From Sthenelais limicola (lineage: Eukaryota > Annelida > Polychaeta > Phyllodocida > Sigalionidae), in NCBI GenBank assembly GCA_942159475.1, contig OW804094.1, forward strand, positions 18,457,067 through 18,521,066: a stretch of 64,000 nt of DNA. Direction: 5' to 3'. The position numbers and the translations under genes were made by a program. Positions 1 to 9,769 of the stretch are shown piece by piece (the first letter of the stretch is position 1; the number at the start of each line of letters is the position of its first letter). Under the pieces are notes generated by a model. The model was given only the letters and a program-made list of their open reading frames with translations, did no database searches and was not told the DNA's origin.

Positions 1-171
1 AGAGGGAAACATGATAAATACTAGCTATATCTGAGTATATTCGGTATTGCCTTGACTCAAAGGATGTGTTTGGTTATGTTGAATTGTATTTAAGTATAAT
101 TTTTGTATTAAATTCGGGTTATCTGGAGGGTTTCTCAATGTAGATAGTGCATTTTCTGGAAGTTTCACCCA
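1..171 (+). mobile_element. Fam-A copy, cut by window edge
   Basis: The 3' two thirds of a Fam-A element. It ends in the GGGTGAAAT-type terminus (read as TTTCACCC at the right end). The left end lies outside the window. Confidence 0.85.
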
Positions 172-210
172 CACATGCCCAAACTTGGTGCATGCACCGT
201 GTATAAAAAT

Positions 211-332
211 GGTGATGTTTAATAGATATTTGGTTGTGTTGAACTGTATTTTGAACCTGATTTTCGTCTTAAATTTGGGTTATTTGAAAGGATTGGTGAA
301 GGCGAATTGTACATTTTCTGGTGACCTGAACC
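211..332 (+). mobile_element. Fam-A, 5'-truncated
   Basis: Matches the right half of Fam-A, including the conserved TTGGTGAAGG...TTGTACATTTTCTGG block. The terminal CTGACCC is degraded to CTGAACC. Confidence 0.75.
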
Positions 333-362
333 ACATGCACAATCATGGTGCACCGTTATGAG

Positions 363-600
363 GGTAAGATTTTCAGGAAATGTACAATTCACCTTCACCA
401 ATCCTCCCAAATAGCCCACATTTAAGACAAAGATTAGTTTCAAAATCCAGTTTAACATAACAGAACTGATACTATAAATCATTGCGATACCAAATATACT
501 CAGATATACTCAGTATTCATCATTTATCAGCCTAATTTAGCAGAATATACTAAATGTGAAGATCTGCCAATTGTACATTTTCTGGAAATCTGACCCATAA
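363..600 (-). mobile_element. Fam-A, full length
   Basis: Both termini are readable: GGTAAGATTTTCAGGAAATG at the left and CATTTTCTGGAAATCTGACC at the right. The interior is in reverse orientation relative to the copy ending near 332, so the two form an inverted pair about 30 bp apart. Confidence 0.88.
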
Positions 601-746
601 AATGGTGCACGCACCGTGTATGAAATGGTGCACGCGCCTCCCTCTTACTCTCCTCCTGTGTGCTGGCTCTACGCATGCGCTCTCAGGGGCATCTGTGTGG
701 TATTTAGTTAATGGGTAAACCCAGGCCAAGAGAGAACACCCAGCCG

Positions 747-850
747 TATGTATGAATGAATGAATGAATGAGTAAATGAATGAGTGAATGAATGAATGAA
801 TGAATGAATGAAAGAATGAATTAATGAATTAATGAATAAATGAATGAATG
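747..850. repeat. (TGAA)n microsatellite
   Basis: About 25 imperfect copies of the tetranucleotide TGAA, with occasional TGAG and TAAA variants. Confidence 0.95.
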
Positions 851-867
851 TGTATATGTGATTATGA

Positions 868-935
868 ATTTTGAGATTTAAAAAGAGATGAGATCAAGCC
901 GATTCTAATGACAGCAAACAGTAGGACATGTAATA
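868..935 (+). mobile_element. Fam-B fragment
   Basis: Carries the Fam-B internal block GATGAGATCAAGCCGATTCT followed by the 'aacagtaggacat' segment. No terminus is kept. Confidence 0.7.
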
Positions 936-1132
936 TTTGTGTATTTGAATCAGTCTATTTTCGTACAATGAAACGTATCACCTATGTGAAATTTGTATCA
1001 AAATAAAATCTGTTTTTAAAAAAATGGCTTGAATATAAAACAATCTTAATGAAAATGTTGCTTCTAGACCTTATTATTATTCGGGAAGGGTGGAAGAGGT
1101 GGAAGTTTCTCAAATCATCCTGAGCATTATAT

Positions 1133-1738
1133 TAAGCTAATTTACTAGTGATTGACCCTCAAGAAATGCCACTAACTTTTTTCTATGCATAAAATATATA
1201 GAAATGCTTGTTAGATGTCCTACTGTTTACTATCATTGTCTAGAGTAGCACTGGAACATTGTCTTGAATGTAATGTACAAATACATGATGTATTCTTGAT
1301 TATTAATGGTTAATATGAAAGAGCACGGCGTCGATAAAACTGTATCATAATGTTTTTTAATTTTTCTTCCTCTCAGAAACTCGCCATTGATAAGGTGAAA
1401 TGAGTTGGAATCCTTGTTTTTAACTTTCTTCTCTCATTTTATTATACCTTACCTAAAGTGAGTATTATATAAAGCTAGCTTATATAGAATATGTAAATGT
1501 ATCATGTACTGTCCTCAGTAGAGTTGATGTATAAATTTGTTGTCTCCATCTGTTAATTCGATCAGGCTGTCCTGAAAATATTCATACTATATACGTGTGG
1601 AAATGTTGTAGACCTGAATAAAATATTTTCTAAATCTAAAAATCATTAGAATCAGCTTGATCTCATCTTTTCAAATATGGTGATATCTAAAAATCCATAT
1701 TTTGCGACTTCTGACTCATTTTCCTAAAACGGATCACA
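1133..1738 (-). mobile_element. Fam-B copy split by a retroelement end
   Basis: Fam-B sequence runs from the 'tttactagtgattg' block to 'gtttactatcatt' near 1240. It resumes at about 1639 with 'attagaatcagcttg' and continues to a right terminus TGACTCATTTTCC...GATCAC near 1738. The intervening ~400 bp is a Fam-R retroelement end, so the Fam-B insertion is the older of the two. Confidence 0.8.
1241..1638 (+). mobile_element. Fam-R retroelement 3' end
   Basis: Shares GAGCACGGCG, the AGGCTGTCCTGAAAATATTC block and a GACCTGAATAAAATATTTTC tail with copies near 33.1, 33.4 and 63.1 kb. It ends in an AAATCTAAA-type A-rich tail and is flanked by ATCATT on both sides, consistent with a short target duplication. 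This looks like the 3' end of a non-LTR retrotransposon or a SINE mobilised by one. No reverse-transcriptase coding is present. Confidence 0.7.
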
Positions 1739-1999
1739 TATAAGGGTATGGACGAGAGTACAAAGGGGTTATTACAGAGAGGGTGTGTTGTACGTAGGGG
1801 GGTGTAATGTATAGTGATAGCCCTGCAGTGTTGTTGTACATTCCTCCTACCTAATAAAGCATAATTTCACCCTCCATTCGCCCCCTCCACTACATTTCTC
1901 CAGTGCATTACCAGACCTTGTTTACTCACTGGAGGTACAGGGGAAAGTGTGTGGTCTAAAATATCATACTAGGAATAAACCCACGTAAGAGCACTTTGC
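1739..1999. other. Unassigned stretch
   Basis: About 260 bp with no family match and no convincing open frame. The 'acctaataaagcataa' near 1850 is an isolated polyadenylation-like hexamer. Confidence 0.5.
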
Positions 2000-2230
2000 A
2001 ATCTAGGCCCAAAGTTGAGAGAGTCCCTTCAAACGGAGGGAAAGCCTGTCGCTCCAAACTACAAACTACAAACTACAAAATGGCATTATAATCATGCATA
2101 TTAGGGCCGCAAAATACCATTACAATCTCATTAGGATGCCTACTCCTGGGTCGGAAAACCATTAGCGCAGTAGGCGTCCAATCACTAACATTCCATTCTA
2201 ATCTGATCTGAGAGGTTTTGGACCTAGGCT
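2000..2230 (+). mobile_element. Fam-D, near full length
   Basis: Runs from ATCTAGGCCCAAAGTTGAGA to GGTTTTGGACCTAGGCT, so the ends are inverted matches of AGTCTAGGYCCAAA. The interior has the family's duplicated 'gcaaaatgncattatn' module. No coding capacity. Confidence 0.85.
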
Positions 2231-2394
2231 ATTTGCTTAATTATTTACCAATAATTATTATATGAAATAAAAATAGTTTTATCATACGTGTAGGATATAA
2301 ATTTGAATTGATTTTACTATTAGCTTTTAAATACTTCATAACTGAATAATATTTAGCATTTGTCTGTCAGATATTAGATAAGGGCAGATAAAAT

Positions 2395-2698
2395 AAGATA
2401 AAGTGCCTTTCTGTCTCTTTTTCTGTCTCTCTCCCTTCTTCTCTATCTCTATTTCCTGGGTATGACCATAAAGTGCCTTTCTGTCTCTTTTTCTGTCTCT
2501 CTCCCTTCTTCTCTATCTCTATTTCCTGGGTATGACCATAAAGTGCCTTTCTGTCTCTTTTCTCTGTCTCTCTCTCCCTTCTTCTCTATCTCTATTTCCT
2601 GGGTATGACCATAAACTGCCTTTCTGTCTCTTTTTCTCTGTCTCTCTCTCCCTTCTTCTCTATCTCTATTTCCAGGGTATGATCATAAACTGCCTCCC
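2395..2698. repeat. CT-rich tandem array, 70-74 bp unit
   Basis: Four copies of a unit joining 'cctgggtatgaccataaa' to a CTGTCTCT pyrimidine run. Unit starts are near 2455, 2525, 2598 and 2672. The same unit recurs at 30.66 kb and, inverted, at 45.3 kb. A 73-codon open frame here is a by-product of the pyrimidine bias. Confidence 0.9.
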
Positions 2699-2900
2699 TC
2701 TCAGCTCTCCCGCCCTTGATATAACCATATTAAATGTGTTGATAAGGGCGTAAAGCAACCAATCTCACTCACTCACTTCTATATTTGCTATATGTACTCT
2801 TAGCTCTCATGCCCTTGATATAACCTTCAATGTGTTGATAAGGGCGTAAAGCAACCAATTTCATTCACTCACTCACTCACTCACTCACTCTCTCACTCAG
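2699..2900 (+). mobile_element. SINE-like tail, two tandem copies
   Basis: Two copies (about 2705-2770 and 2802-2870) of a module running from GCCCTTGATATAACC through TGATAAGGGCGTAAAGCAAC to CCAATCTCACTCACTCA, followed by a (CACT)n tail. The same module is found at 30.95 kb, inverted at 45.26 kb, and as a relative at 8.5 kb beside a tRNA-like head. This supports a SINE 3' region. Confidence 0.65.
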
Positions 2901-2934
2901 ATAATATCTTTTATTCTCCTCTGTTCACTCTTTT

Positions 2935-3085
2935 TTTGATCCACAAATCCTTTCATTACCCCTTGTCACCCCTCCCCACCCACCCCCTCCCTTTTACCCC
3001 TTGTCCTCCCTCCCCACCCTCCCCCTCCCTTTTACCCCTTGTCCCCCCTCCCCACCCTCCTCCTCCCTTTTACCCTCTTTCCCCC
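2935..3085. repeat. Pyrimidine-rich C-runs
   Basis: Imperfect tandem CCCTTGTCCCCCCTCCCCACC-type units of about 45 bp. Confidence 0.8.
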
Positions 3086-3272
3086 ATCTTCCTACCACAT
3101 AGGATCATCACTGCACCCTTTGACTTAACCCCTACAATCTACCCCCACCCTCTACTACCACTACCATTTAACCCCACCTCTCATTACACCCCCTACATCC
3201 CATGTAGTAGTTCAGGACCACCGGGTCACCATGACAACAAGCGTCCTCCATGGCAGCAACCATTTCCCTCAC

Positions 3273-3384
3273 GCGTCTCCTCAGCGTCTACCAGTTTGTC
3301 ATCACTGGCCACCAGCGTCCGATACCAGCGTTGGTTACTAATTGGTAGGATCAAAGTGGTATCAGAGGAAGGCGTCCCCTCTCA
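3273..3384 (-). other. Possible orphan exon (speculative)
   Basis: On the minus strand, a GC-richer stretch reads without stops through ...ISNQRWYRTLVASDDKLVDAE and ends just before a plausible splice donor (GC|GTGAGGG) near 3272. An in-frame TGA lies just upstream at about 3385, and the candidate acceptor is poor. The spacing of W, L and acidic residues has a faint resemblance to helix A of spectrin-like repeats, but I cannot assign a family. An overlapping plus-strand frame (to 3388) is dominated by C-runs and looks less protein-like. Confidence 0.2.
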
Positions 3385-3432
3385 CTGACTCTCCACCCCC
3401 TTCCTTCAGCTTCAACTCACCAAGGTCTCCTT

Positions 3433-3449
3433 TGACCTTGATCTGACCT
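3433..3449 (-). promoter_or_regulatory. DR5-type nuclear receptor motif
   Basis: Two perfect TGACCT half-sites (3433-3438 and 3444-3449) in the same orientation, separated by 5 bp. This is the spacing preferred by RAR/RXR-type receptors. Motif evidence only. Confidence 0.35.
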
Positions 3450-3467
3450 TGCTTGGATTAGTGATGA

Positions 3468-3772
3468 TGATTTGGGTAAATTTTGGTAATGGGGAGTTGG
3501 GGGTGGGGGTGGGGGAGAGGGGGGGATCTAGGATGTGCAGTCTAGGTCCAAACCCTCCAAACCCTCCAAACCGTCAGATCAGATCAGAATGGTATGTCAA
3601 AAAGGGCCTATATTTCGCTGATTTGGGCAAATTTTGGTAATGGGGAGTTGGGGGGGGATGGAAGGAGGGGGAGGGGGATGAGGATCTAGGATGTGCAGTA
3701 TACAGGTCAAAACCCTCAAAACCCTCAGATCAGATAAGAATGGTATGCCAAAAAGGGCCTATACTTTGCTGT
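3468..3772. repeat. Two-copy ~150-bp direct repeat with Fam-D pieces
   Basis: Two copies (about 3468-3613 and 3620-3772) of 'atttgggnaaattttggtaatgggga', then a G-rich run, then GGATCTAGGATGTGCAG, then a Fam-D terminal piece (caaaccctcagatcagat...gaatggtatg) and 'aaaagggcctata'. The G-runs are quadruplex-prone. Confidence 0.8.
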
Positions 3773-3830
3773 GATTAATAAAACCAACTCGAACAACAAT
3801 TTTAATCTCTACTTGACAAGTTCATCATTC

Positions 3831-4908
3831 GGCCCTAACCAGTATACAGCGAAACCTTCCCCCTCTACCATTAATTGGGATACCCCAGGAAGACCTTAAC
3901 TGCGAGAGGCTGGCGTCCCTTTCTGAAGCATACATGTAATTGTCATATCAGAATAAAAATATGATATATATATAATTTATAAAGATAACAAAAATTCCTA
4001 TTCAATATGTACATCTTATTCTTTCTATTGTAAGTACCAGTAGTGGGGTGGTATGGGGGAGGGGGACTTGATGAGTTGGGGAGGGGGGTGGGGGGGGGGT
4101 ATTATAGGGAAGGAACAGAGGGAGAGGTCAAGTGAAAGGTCCGTACATCAATGACAAGGCATGAAGGCATCATCCGAGGGTTCACATGTACTCAATGGTA
4201 ACACTTCCTTATTGTTATATCTAAACTTCCTGACTCGGATAAAAACAATTCTCTAAAGAATTTTCAAAATATTTTGTTTTGTTTTGTGCAAAAATATATA
4301 TTTTCTGTTTTAGATAATAGTCTAGCTATATTATACCCAAGAAGAGTATTGCTCGTTTTTAAACTTGGAATGGAAGTTACCAATTGTGATGTGTCACATG
4401 AAAATGAGTCACAAGTTGAAAAAAATGGATTTTGAGATATCATGACATCCTGAAAGCCGATTCTAATTATATGCACTTCTATATATATTATAAGTATGAT
4501 ACTTTAATTTAGAAATAAAGAGGTTGCAATATTTTTGGGTGAACAATTACTAGTAGAGTAGCTAAATATGCTCTATAGGATGACTTTAGAAAAGCATTGA
4601 CATTCTTAATACACTGTCTTAAAAGTTGGTACATGTACTCACGCGACCCCAAGGACAACATATCCCAAAAATAAAAACATTGAAACAAAGTGATCTTGTC
4701 AATAAAACACTTTGAAAAATACCAATTTTGCGACTTGTGACTCATTTTTCTGTAACAAATCACAATTTCGGGGCCTTTAACCGCCGAAAATGTTATAACA
4801 ATATTTAGCGAATTCATTCGGGAAGCCAGCCTCAAGTTACTGTAGTGAGACCTGGATTAGTACCTTCACGCTCCACTGGGTGGGTTGTTGTACAAAGGCA
4901 GTTGTGAA
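3831..4908. repeat. Large duplication, copy 1 (left of gap)
   Basis: Begins GGCCCTAACCAGTATACAGC and ends at the N gap in 'gcagttgtgaa'. It is near-identical to 5120-6678 but lacks the Fam-C and Fam-A insertions found there. It also carries about 100 bp (3887-3990) missing from copy 2. Confidence 0.9.
4386..4763 (+). mobile_element. Fam-B in duplication copy 1
   Basis: Starts GTGATGTGTCACATGAAAAT and ends ...TGTGACTCATTTTTC...AATCAC. AATT lies directly on both sides, a perfect 4-bp target duplication. The same insertion sits at 6148-6532, so it predates the duplication. Confidence 0.9.
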
Positions 4909-5108
4909 NNNNNNNNNNNNNNNNNNNNNNNNNNNNNNNNNNNNNNNNNNNNNNNNNNNNNNNNNNNNNNNNNNNNNNNNNNNNNNNNNNNNNNNNNNNN
5001 NNNNNNNNNNNNNNNNNNNNNNNNNNNNNNNNNNNNNNNNNNNNNNNNNNNNNNNNNNNNNNNNNNNNNNNNNNNNNNNNNNNNNNNNNNNNNNNNNNNN
5101 NNNNNNNN
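4909..5108. other. Assembly gap of 200 N
   Basis: Exactly 200 undetermined bases, which suggests an arbitrary scaffold gap rather than a measured one. The flanks are duplicated sequence. Confidence 0.99.
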
Positions 5109-5206
5109 CATCAAACTAAAGGCCCTAACCAGTATACAGCGAAACCTTCCCCCTCTACCATTAGTTTATAAAGATTTCAATATACTGTACATCTTATTCT
5201 TTCTAT

Positions 5207-5550
5207 AGGGGAATTGCATGTCTGACTGCACATGTCTACTGCAGTGCATGCTTGGGTAGATTCTGTTCAAATCTGACATACAAATATTTGGCAACATTCT
5301 TATCGAAAATTGCAAGAATGTTTTTACCAATATCAGAGCTTGTATAAAAGAGCTATGAAAACCAAATGCATGATGGGAAATATGGACACTTGGGTCATGG
5401 AAACATGTATAACACATAGATTATGACATTAGAGCATTGGTAAATATTCCATGCTGAACATGACATGTTTTCTATAGATTTTACACTGTACCATTATTCC
5501 CATAATTCCATGCGTATCAAGATCCAAAATGGCGGCTATGCAAGTCCCTT
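5207..5550 (+). mobile_element. Fam-C, full length, with paralogous empty site
   Basis: Starts AGGGGAATTGCATGTCTGAC and ends AAAATGGCGGCTATGCAAGT plus CCCTTA. Copy 1 of the duplication reads straight through 'ctttctattgtaagt' near 4020-4030, so the insertion target was TAT or TA within CTATTG. Confidence 0.92.
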
Positions 5551-5706
5551 ATTGTAAGTACCAGTAGTGGGGTGGTATGGGGGAGGGGGACTTAATGAGT
5601 TGGGGAGGGGGGGTGGGGGTATTATAGGGAAGGAACAGAGGGAGAGGTCAAGTGAAAGGTCCGTACATCAATGACAAGGCATGAAGGCATCATCCGAGGG
5701 TTCACA

Positions 5707-5944
5707 TGTGGGTCAGATTTTCAGGAAATGTACAATTGGCAGCTGTACACATTTAGTAAATTCTGCTAAAGTAGGCGGCAATTTGGTCAATACTTGTTAA
5801 ATTTGAGTATATTCGACATTGCATTGATTATAGCAATCTGTTTGGTTAGGTTGTATTGTATTTTGAACTTTATTTTCGTCTGGAATTGGGTTTATTTGAG
5901 AAGATTGGTGAAGATGAATTGTACATTTTCGGAAAATCCGACCC
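5707..5944 (+). mobile_element. Fam-A, full length, with paralogous empty site
   Basis: Starts GGGTCAGATTTTCAGGAAAT and ends TTTTCGGAAAATCCGACCC. The empty site in copy 1 is 'cacatgtactcaatgg' near 4184-4199. Here the flanks are ATGT and ACGT, i.e. a 4-bp duplication with one later change. Confidence 0.95.
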
Positions 5945-6147
5945 ACGTACTCAATGGTAACACTTCCTTATTGTTATATCTAAACTTCCTGACTCGGATA
6001 AAAACAATTCTCTAAAGAATTTTCAAAATATTTTGTTTTGTTTTGTGCAAAAATATATATTTTCTGTTTTAGATATAGTCTAGCTGTATTATACCCAGAA
6101 AGAAAGATTATTGCTCGTTTTTAAACTTGGAATGGAAGTTACGAATT

Positions 6148-6532
6148 GTGATGTCTCACATGAAAATAAGTCACAAGTCGCAAAAAAATGGATTTTGAGA
6201 TACCATCATATTTGAAACGATGACATCTTGAAAGCCGATTCTAATTATGGTAAACATTAGGACATCTAATATGCACCTCTATATTTTAAGTATGATATTT
6301 TGATTAAAAAATAAAGAGGTTGCAATATTTTTGGGTGGACAATTACTAGAAGAGTAGCTAAATATGCTCTATAGGATGACTTTAGAAAAGCATTGACATT
6401 CTTAATACACTGTCTTAAAAATATATACATAAATAATACATATCCCAAAAATAAAAACAATAAGACAAAGACATCTTGTGAATAAATCACTTTGAAAAAT
6501 ACCAAGTTTGTGATTTTCCTGTAACACATCAC
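6148..6532 (+). mobile_element. Fam-B in duplication copy 2
   Basis: Counterpart of the 4386-4763 element, again flanked by AATT. It differs from it by small indels. Confidence 0.9.
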
Positions 6533-6684
6533 AATTTCGGGGCCTATAAGCGCCGAAAATATTATAACAATATTTAGCGAATTCATTCGTTAACCCAGCC
6601 TCAAGTTACTGTTGTGAGACCTGGATTAGTACCTTCACGCTCCACTGGGTGGGTTGTTGTACAAAGGCAGTTGTGAACTAACCA

Positions 6685-6890
6685 CCTTCTTAGATCAGTG
6701 GGTATGTGAGGTTAACATCTAACCCTAGGGTGCAAGGTTCAAGTCTGGCACTTGGTTCACTGGGTACAGTCCCAATATTGGTGCCCCGGGTCATTTTCTG
6801 CTACAGTTTTGTATCATTACGCTTAGTGCTTGACTTCAAAGACTTAACGTTGCTTTCTCAGCTATTATGACAAAGACAATCTCGCCAAAT
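6685..6890 (+). mobile_element. tRNA-derived SINE-like element
   Basis: An A-box-like TTAGATCAGTGGG at 6690-6702 and a B-box-like GGTTCAAGTCTGG at 6736-6748 have tRNA-like order and spacing. The body beyond is unrelated to tRNA. It is an internal RNA polymerase III promoter candidate, not a functional tRNA, since no acceptor stem pairs. Confidence 0.55.
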
Positions 6891-6891
6891 T

Positions 6892-7233
6892 TACTCATAT
6901 TATGACTTAAAGGACTGGATTCATCATTATTCTGCTGCTGTTATATGTTTATACAAGAGTTACTCATATTATGACTTAAAGGACTGTATTTATCAGTATT
7001 CTGCTGCTGTTATATGTTTATACAAGAGTTACTCATATTATGACTTAAAGGACTGGATTCATTAATATTTTGCTGCTGTTATATGTTTATACAAGAGTTA
7101 CTCATATTATGACTTAAAGGACTGGATTCATTAATATTTTGCTGCTGTTATATGTTTATACAAGAGTTACTCATATTATGACTTATAGGACTGGATTCAT
7201 CATTATTCTGCTGCTGTTATATGTTTATACAAA
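6892..7233. repeat. 69-bp tandem repeat, five copies
   Basis: Unit starts TACTCATATTATGACTTA at 6892, 6961, 7030, 7099 and 7168, exactly 69 bp apart. Copies differ by a few substitutions. Confidence 0.95.
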
Positions 7234-7257
7234 AATAGAAGTAGAATCTCTGTGCCA

Positions 7258-7618
7258 TATTTGATGTGTTGCAGGAAAATGAGTGACAAGTCGCAAAATT
7301 AATATTTGTCAAAGTGTTTTATTCACAATGTTTTCATTCCTGGGGTATCTAGTGCTTGAGGATGTATGAATACATGAACCAAAGTTCAAGACTGTGTATC
7401 AAATGTATTCTTGCATTTCTAAGGTCATCGTATAGAGTACATTTAGCTACTTTACTAGTTATTTTCAAACCAAAAATATTGCAAACAGCTTTTTTCAAAA
7501 ATAAAAATATCAATCTTAAAATATAGCAATAAATATTATCATGTCCTACTGTTTACTATCATTAGAATCGGCTTCATCGCATCTTTTCAAATATGATGAT
7601 ATTCCCAAATCCAGTTTT
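7258..7618 (-). mobile_element. Fam-B, right end missing
   Basis: Left terminus TGATGTGTTGCAGGAAAATG, continuing to the 'caaatatgatgatat' block. The terminal TGTGACTCATTTTCC end is replaced by unrelated sequence. Confidence 0.85.
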
Positions 7619-7850
7619 TAAGGGTAACAATACACCCATGCATCGACGACACGTGACATGGGTGGCCCTTACGACTGGTATTCTATTTACATAATAAGAT
7701 CAAAAGATAGTAAGAGGCTATGCACAGGATATCGCCAGTGTGACAGCTACAGTAGTAATGAATTTTATAATTATATCTATAGCTGCTACTCCTGTCAATA
7801 GCAATAGAGCAGGGGAGGCGATCCCTATCCCCACCCCTCCCCCACCACAT

Positions 7851-8090
7851 GGGTCAGATTTTGAGAAAATGTACAATTCGCCTTCACCAATCCTTAAAAA
7901 ATCCCCACATTTAAGAAAAAAATTAGCTTAAAAATGCAGTTTAATATAACAGAACAGAACTGATACTTTAAATCAATGCGATACCAAATATACTCAGATA
8001 CACCCCAAATTTATCATTTTTCAGCAGAATTTAACAGAATTTACTGAATATGTAGAGCTGCCAATTGTACATTTTCTGACAATCTGACCC
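7851..8090 (-). mobile_element. Fam-A, full length, TSD ACAT
   Basis: Exact ACAT on both sides (7847-7850 and 8091-8094). Both TIRs are present. A good reference copy for the family boundary. Confidence 0.95.
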
Positions 8091-8464
8091 ACATCCTTAA
8101 CCCCGCCTAAACCCGGCCTCCGCGACCTAACCACGGGATTTAATAGTTTAATAGAACAATCTAATTAAGAGATTACTCCCAGTGCACTCGTAACCCTAGA
8201 ATTAACTCGCACTCAAACCCTGAAGGCAATTTAACAATTGGTTTTGACCCATGATTAGTTTTGTATACTGGGGGTGGGGGTGGGGATTGTAGAGTTATTT
8301 AATATACCCCCAGGGGTTATTGGGTGAATAAAACCAGGGGTGGGACAGTGCAGTGCCATGAAGCGTGGGGTTTGGTAGGACTACCCATTTCGGTTTAATT
8401 TGAATTTGGAACACGACAAAGACAAAATTGGAGATCTTTTTTTAATGAATAAATAAATGAATAG
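8091..8464. other. Unassigned stretch
   Basis: No match to the window's repeat families and no credible open frame. Contains a short G-run near 8270. Confidence 0.4.
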
Positions 8465-8640
8465 TTATTGGTGGGATTGGTTGGGGTGGATTTCTTTTTG
8501 TTTTACGCCCTTAGTAATAGTCAAAGTCATATCAACGGGGGGAACTATTTTCATAATAGGTCGCTTATGGGATTCAAACCTGTAGTAGCCCCCCCCCGCC
8601 CCCCCCCCACAAGCCTCTAGATGCGAAGCCACGGTCTTCA
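8465..8640 (-). mobile_element. SINE-like element with tRNA-like head
   Basis: On the minus strand a B-box-like AGGTTTGAATCCC (8569-8581) follows a degraded A-box region (about 8625-8640). The body then runs into TAAGGGCGTAAAACA and CAACCAATCCCACC, the tail module shared with 2.7, 30.9 and 45.3 kb. This copy links the tail to a tRNA-like head. A C-run interrupts the head. Confidence 0.55.
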
Positions 8641-8641
8641 A

Positions 8642-8983
8642 TAGGGGGTTTGCATGTGTCACTGCGCATGTCTGTTACAGTGCATCCTGGGACGGATTCT
8701 GATGAAATCTGACATACAAATATGTAGCAACATTTTTATCGACAATTGCAAAAACGTTTTCATCATAGCATGTATTTATAAATGATTGAAAACCAAATGC
8801 ATGATGGGAAAGATGGTGACTTGTGTTATGGAAACATGTATAACACATGGATATTGACATTAGAGCATTGATAAATATCCCATGCTGAACATGGCATCAT
8901 TTCTATAGATTTTACACAGTACCATTAGTCCCATAATTCCATGCGAATCAAGATTGAAAATGGCGGCTATGCAAAATCCCCTA
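8642..8983 (+). mobile_element. Fam-C, full length
   Basis: Ends TAGGGGGTTTGCATGTGTCA and TGGCGGCTATGCAAAATCCC. It directly abuts the tRNA-like head of the preceding SINE. Confidence 0.9.
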
Positions 8984-8989
8984 TAGACC

Positions 8990-9400
8990 AATGCAGTAGC
9001 ACCCAGACCACTAGATTCCTGCTTTTAAAGGAGCTTGAAATAATTATTTCATTTTAATCCAGTTCACAGACAGTGAGAAGACTGAGGTTAAGGGGCCAGG
9101 GCCCCGAACATGAATAAGTAAGTGATCTATATGCGAACTCTCGTGACAAGGAGTCGTAAAATGACTGTAGCTGTCAGGTGGTAGGAATCAATGTCTAAAC
9201 GAGGCTGGATCATCACACCTGGCGGGGCGAGGCAGAACTAAACAAAAGGAGAGAGACAACTGGTTGTCTATAGTCTGTCTGAAAAGTAGTTGACTCAGGG
9301 GGAAACGGTGAACTTTAAGAAGAGGGAAAAGTGGGGGATTTTTTGACAAAACACTGTACACGCTGGGATAATTTCAGATCAGATTTGATAAAATGTATGA
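8990..9400. other. Unassigned stretch between two Fam-C copies
   Basis: About 410 bp of moderate GC content with no recognised repeat or coding signal. It is bounded by oppositely oriented Fam-C elements, so the whole is a potential inverted-repeat structure. Confidence 0.5.
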
Positions 9401-9401
9401 A

Positions 9402-9747
9402 TAGGGGATTTGCATAGCCGCCATTTTGAATCTTGATTCGCATGGAAGTATGGGACTAATGGTACAGTATACAATCTATAGAAAACATGCCATGTTCAGC
9501 ATGGAATATTTATCCGTGATCTAATGTCAATATCCATGTGTTATACATGTTTCCCTGACACAAGTCTCCATCTTTCCCATCATGCATTTGGCTTTTATAG
9601 CTCATTTATACAAACTCTGATATTGGTAAAAACTTTCTTGCAATTTTCGATAGAAATATTGCCAGATATTTGTATTTCAGATTTCAATAGAATCCATCCT
9701 ATGATGCACTGTAACAGACATGCGCAGTGGCATATGCAACTCCCCTA
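9402..9747 (-). mobile_element. Fam-C, full length, inverted
   Basis: Starts TAGGGGATTTGCATAGCCGC and ends GCAACTCCCCTA. The ~345-bp arms could pair with the copy at 8642-8983. Confidence 0.9.
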
Positions 9748-9769
9748 TTGAGCAACATTTCTAATGTAA

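Larger units (their letters stand above)
5120..6678. repeat. Large duplication, copy 2 (right of gap)
   Basis: The same block as 3831-4908 with two additional insertions: Fam-C at 5207-5550 and Fam-A at 5707-5944. It continues past the point where copy 1 stops at the gap. Confidence 0.9.

Noticed and set aside
4866..5208. Open frames through the N gap
   Set aside because: Almost all codons are undetermined bases.
6685..6760. Functional tRNA gene
   Set aside because: A- and B-box-like motifs are present, but no acceptor or anticodon stem pairs. Better explained as a SINE head.
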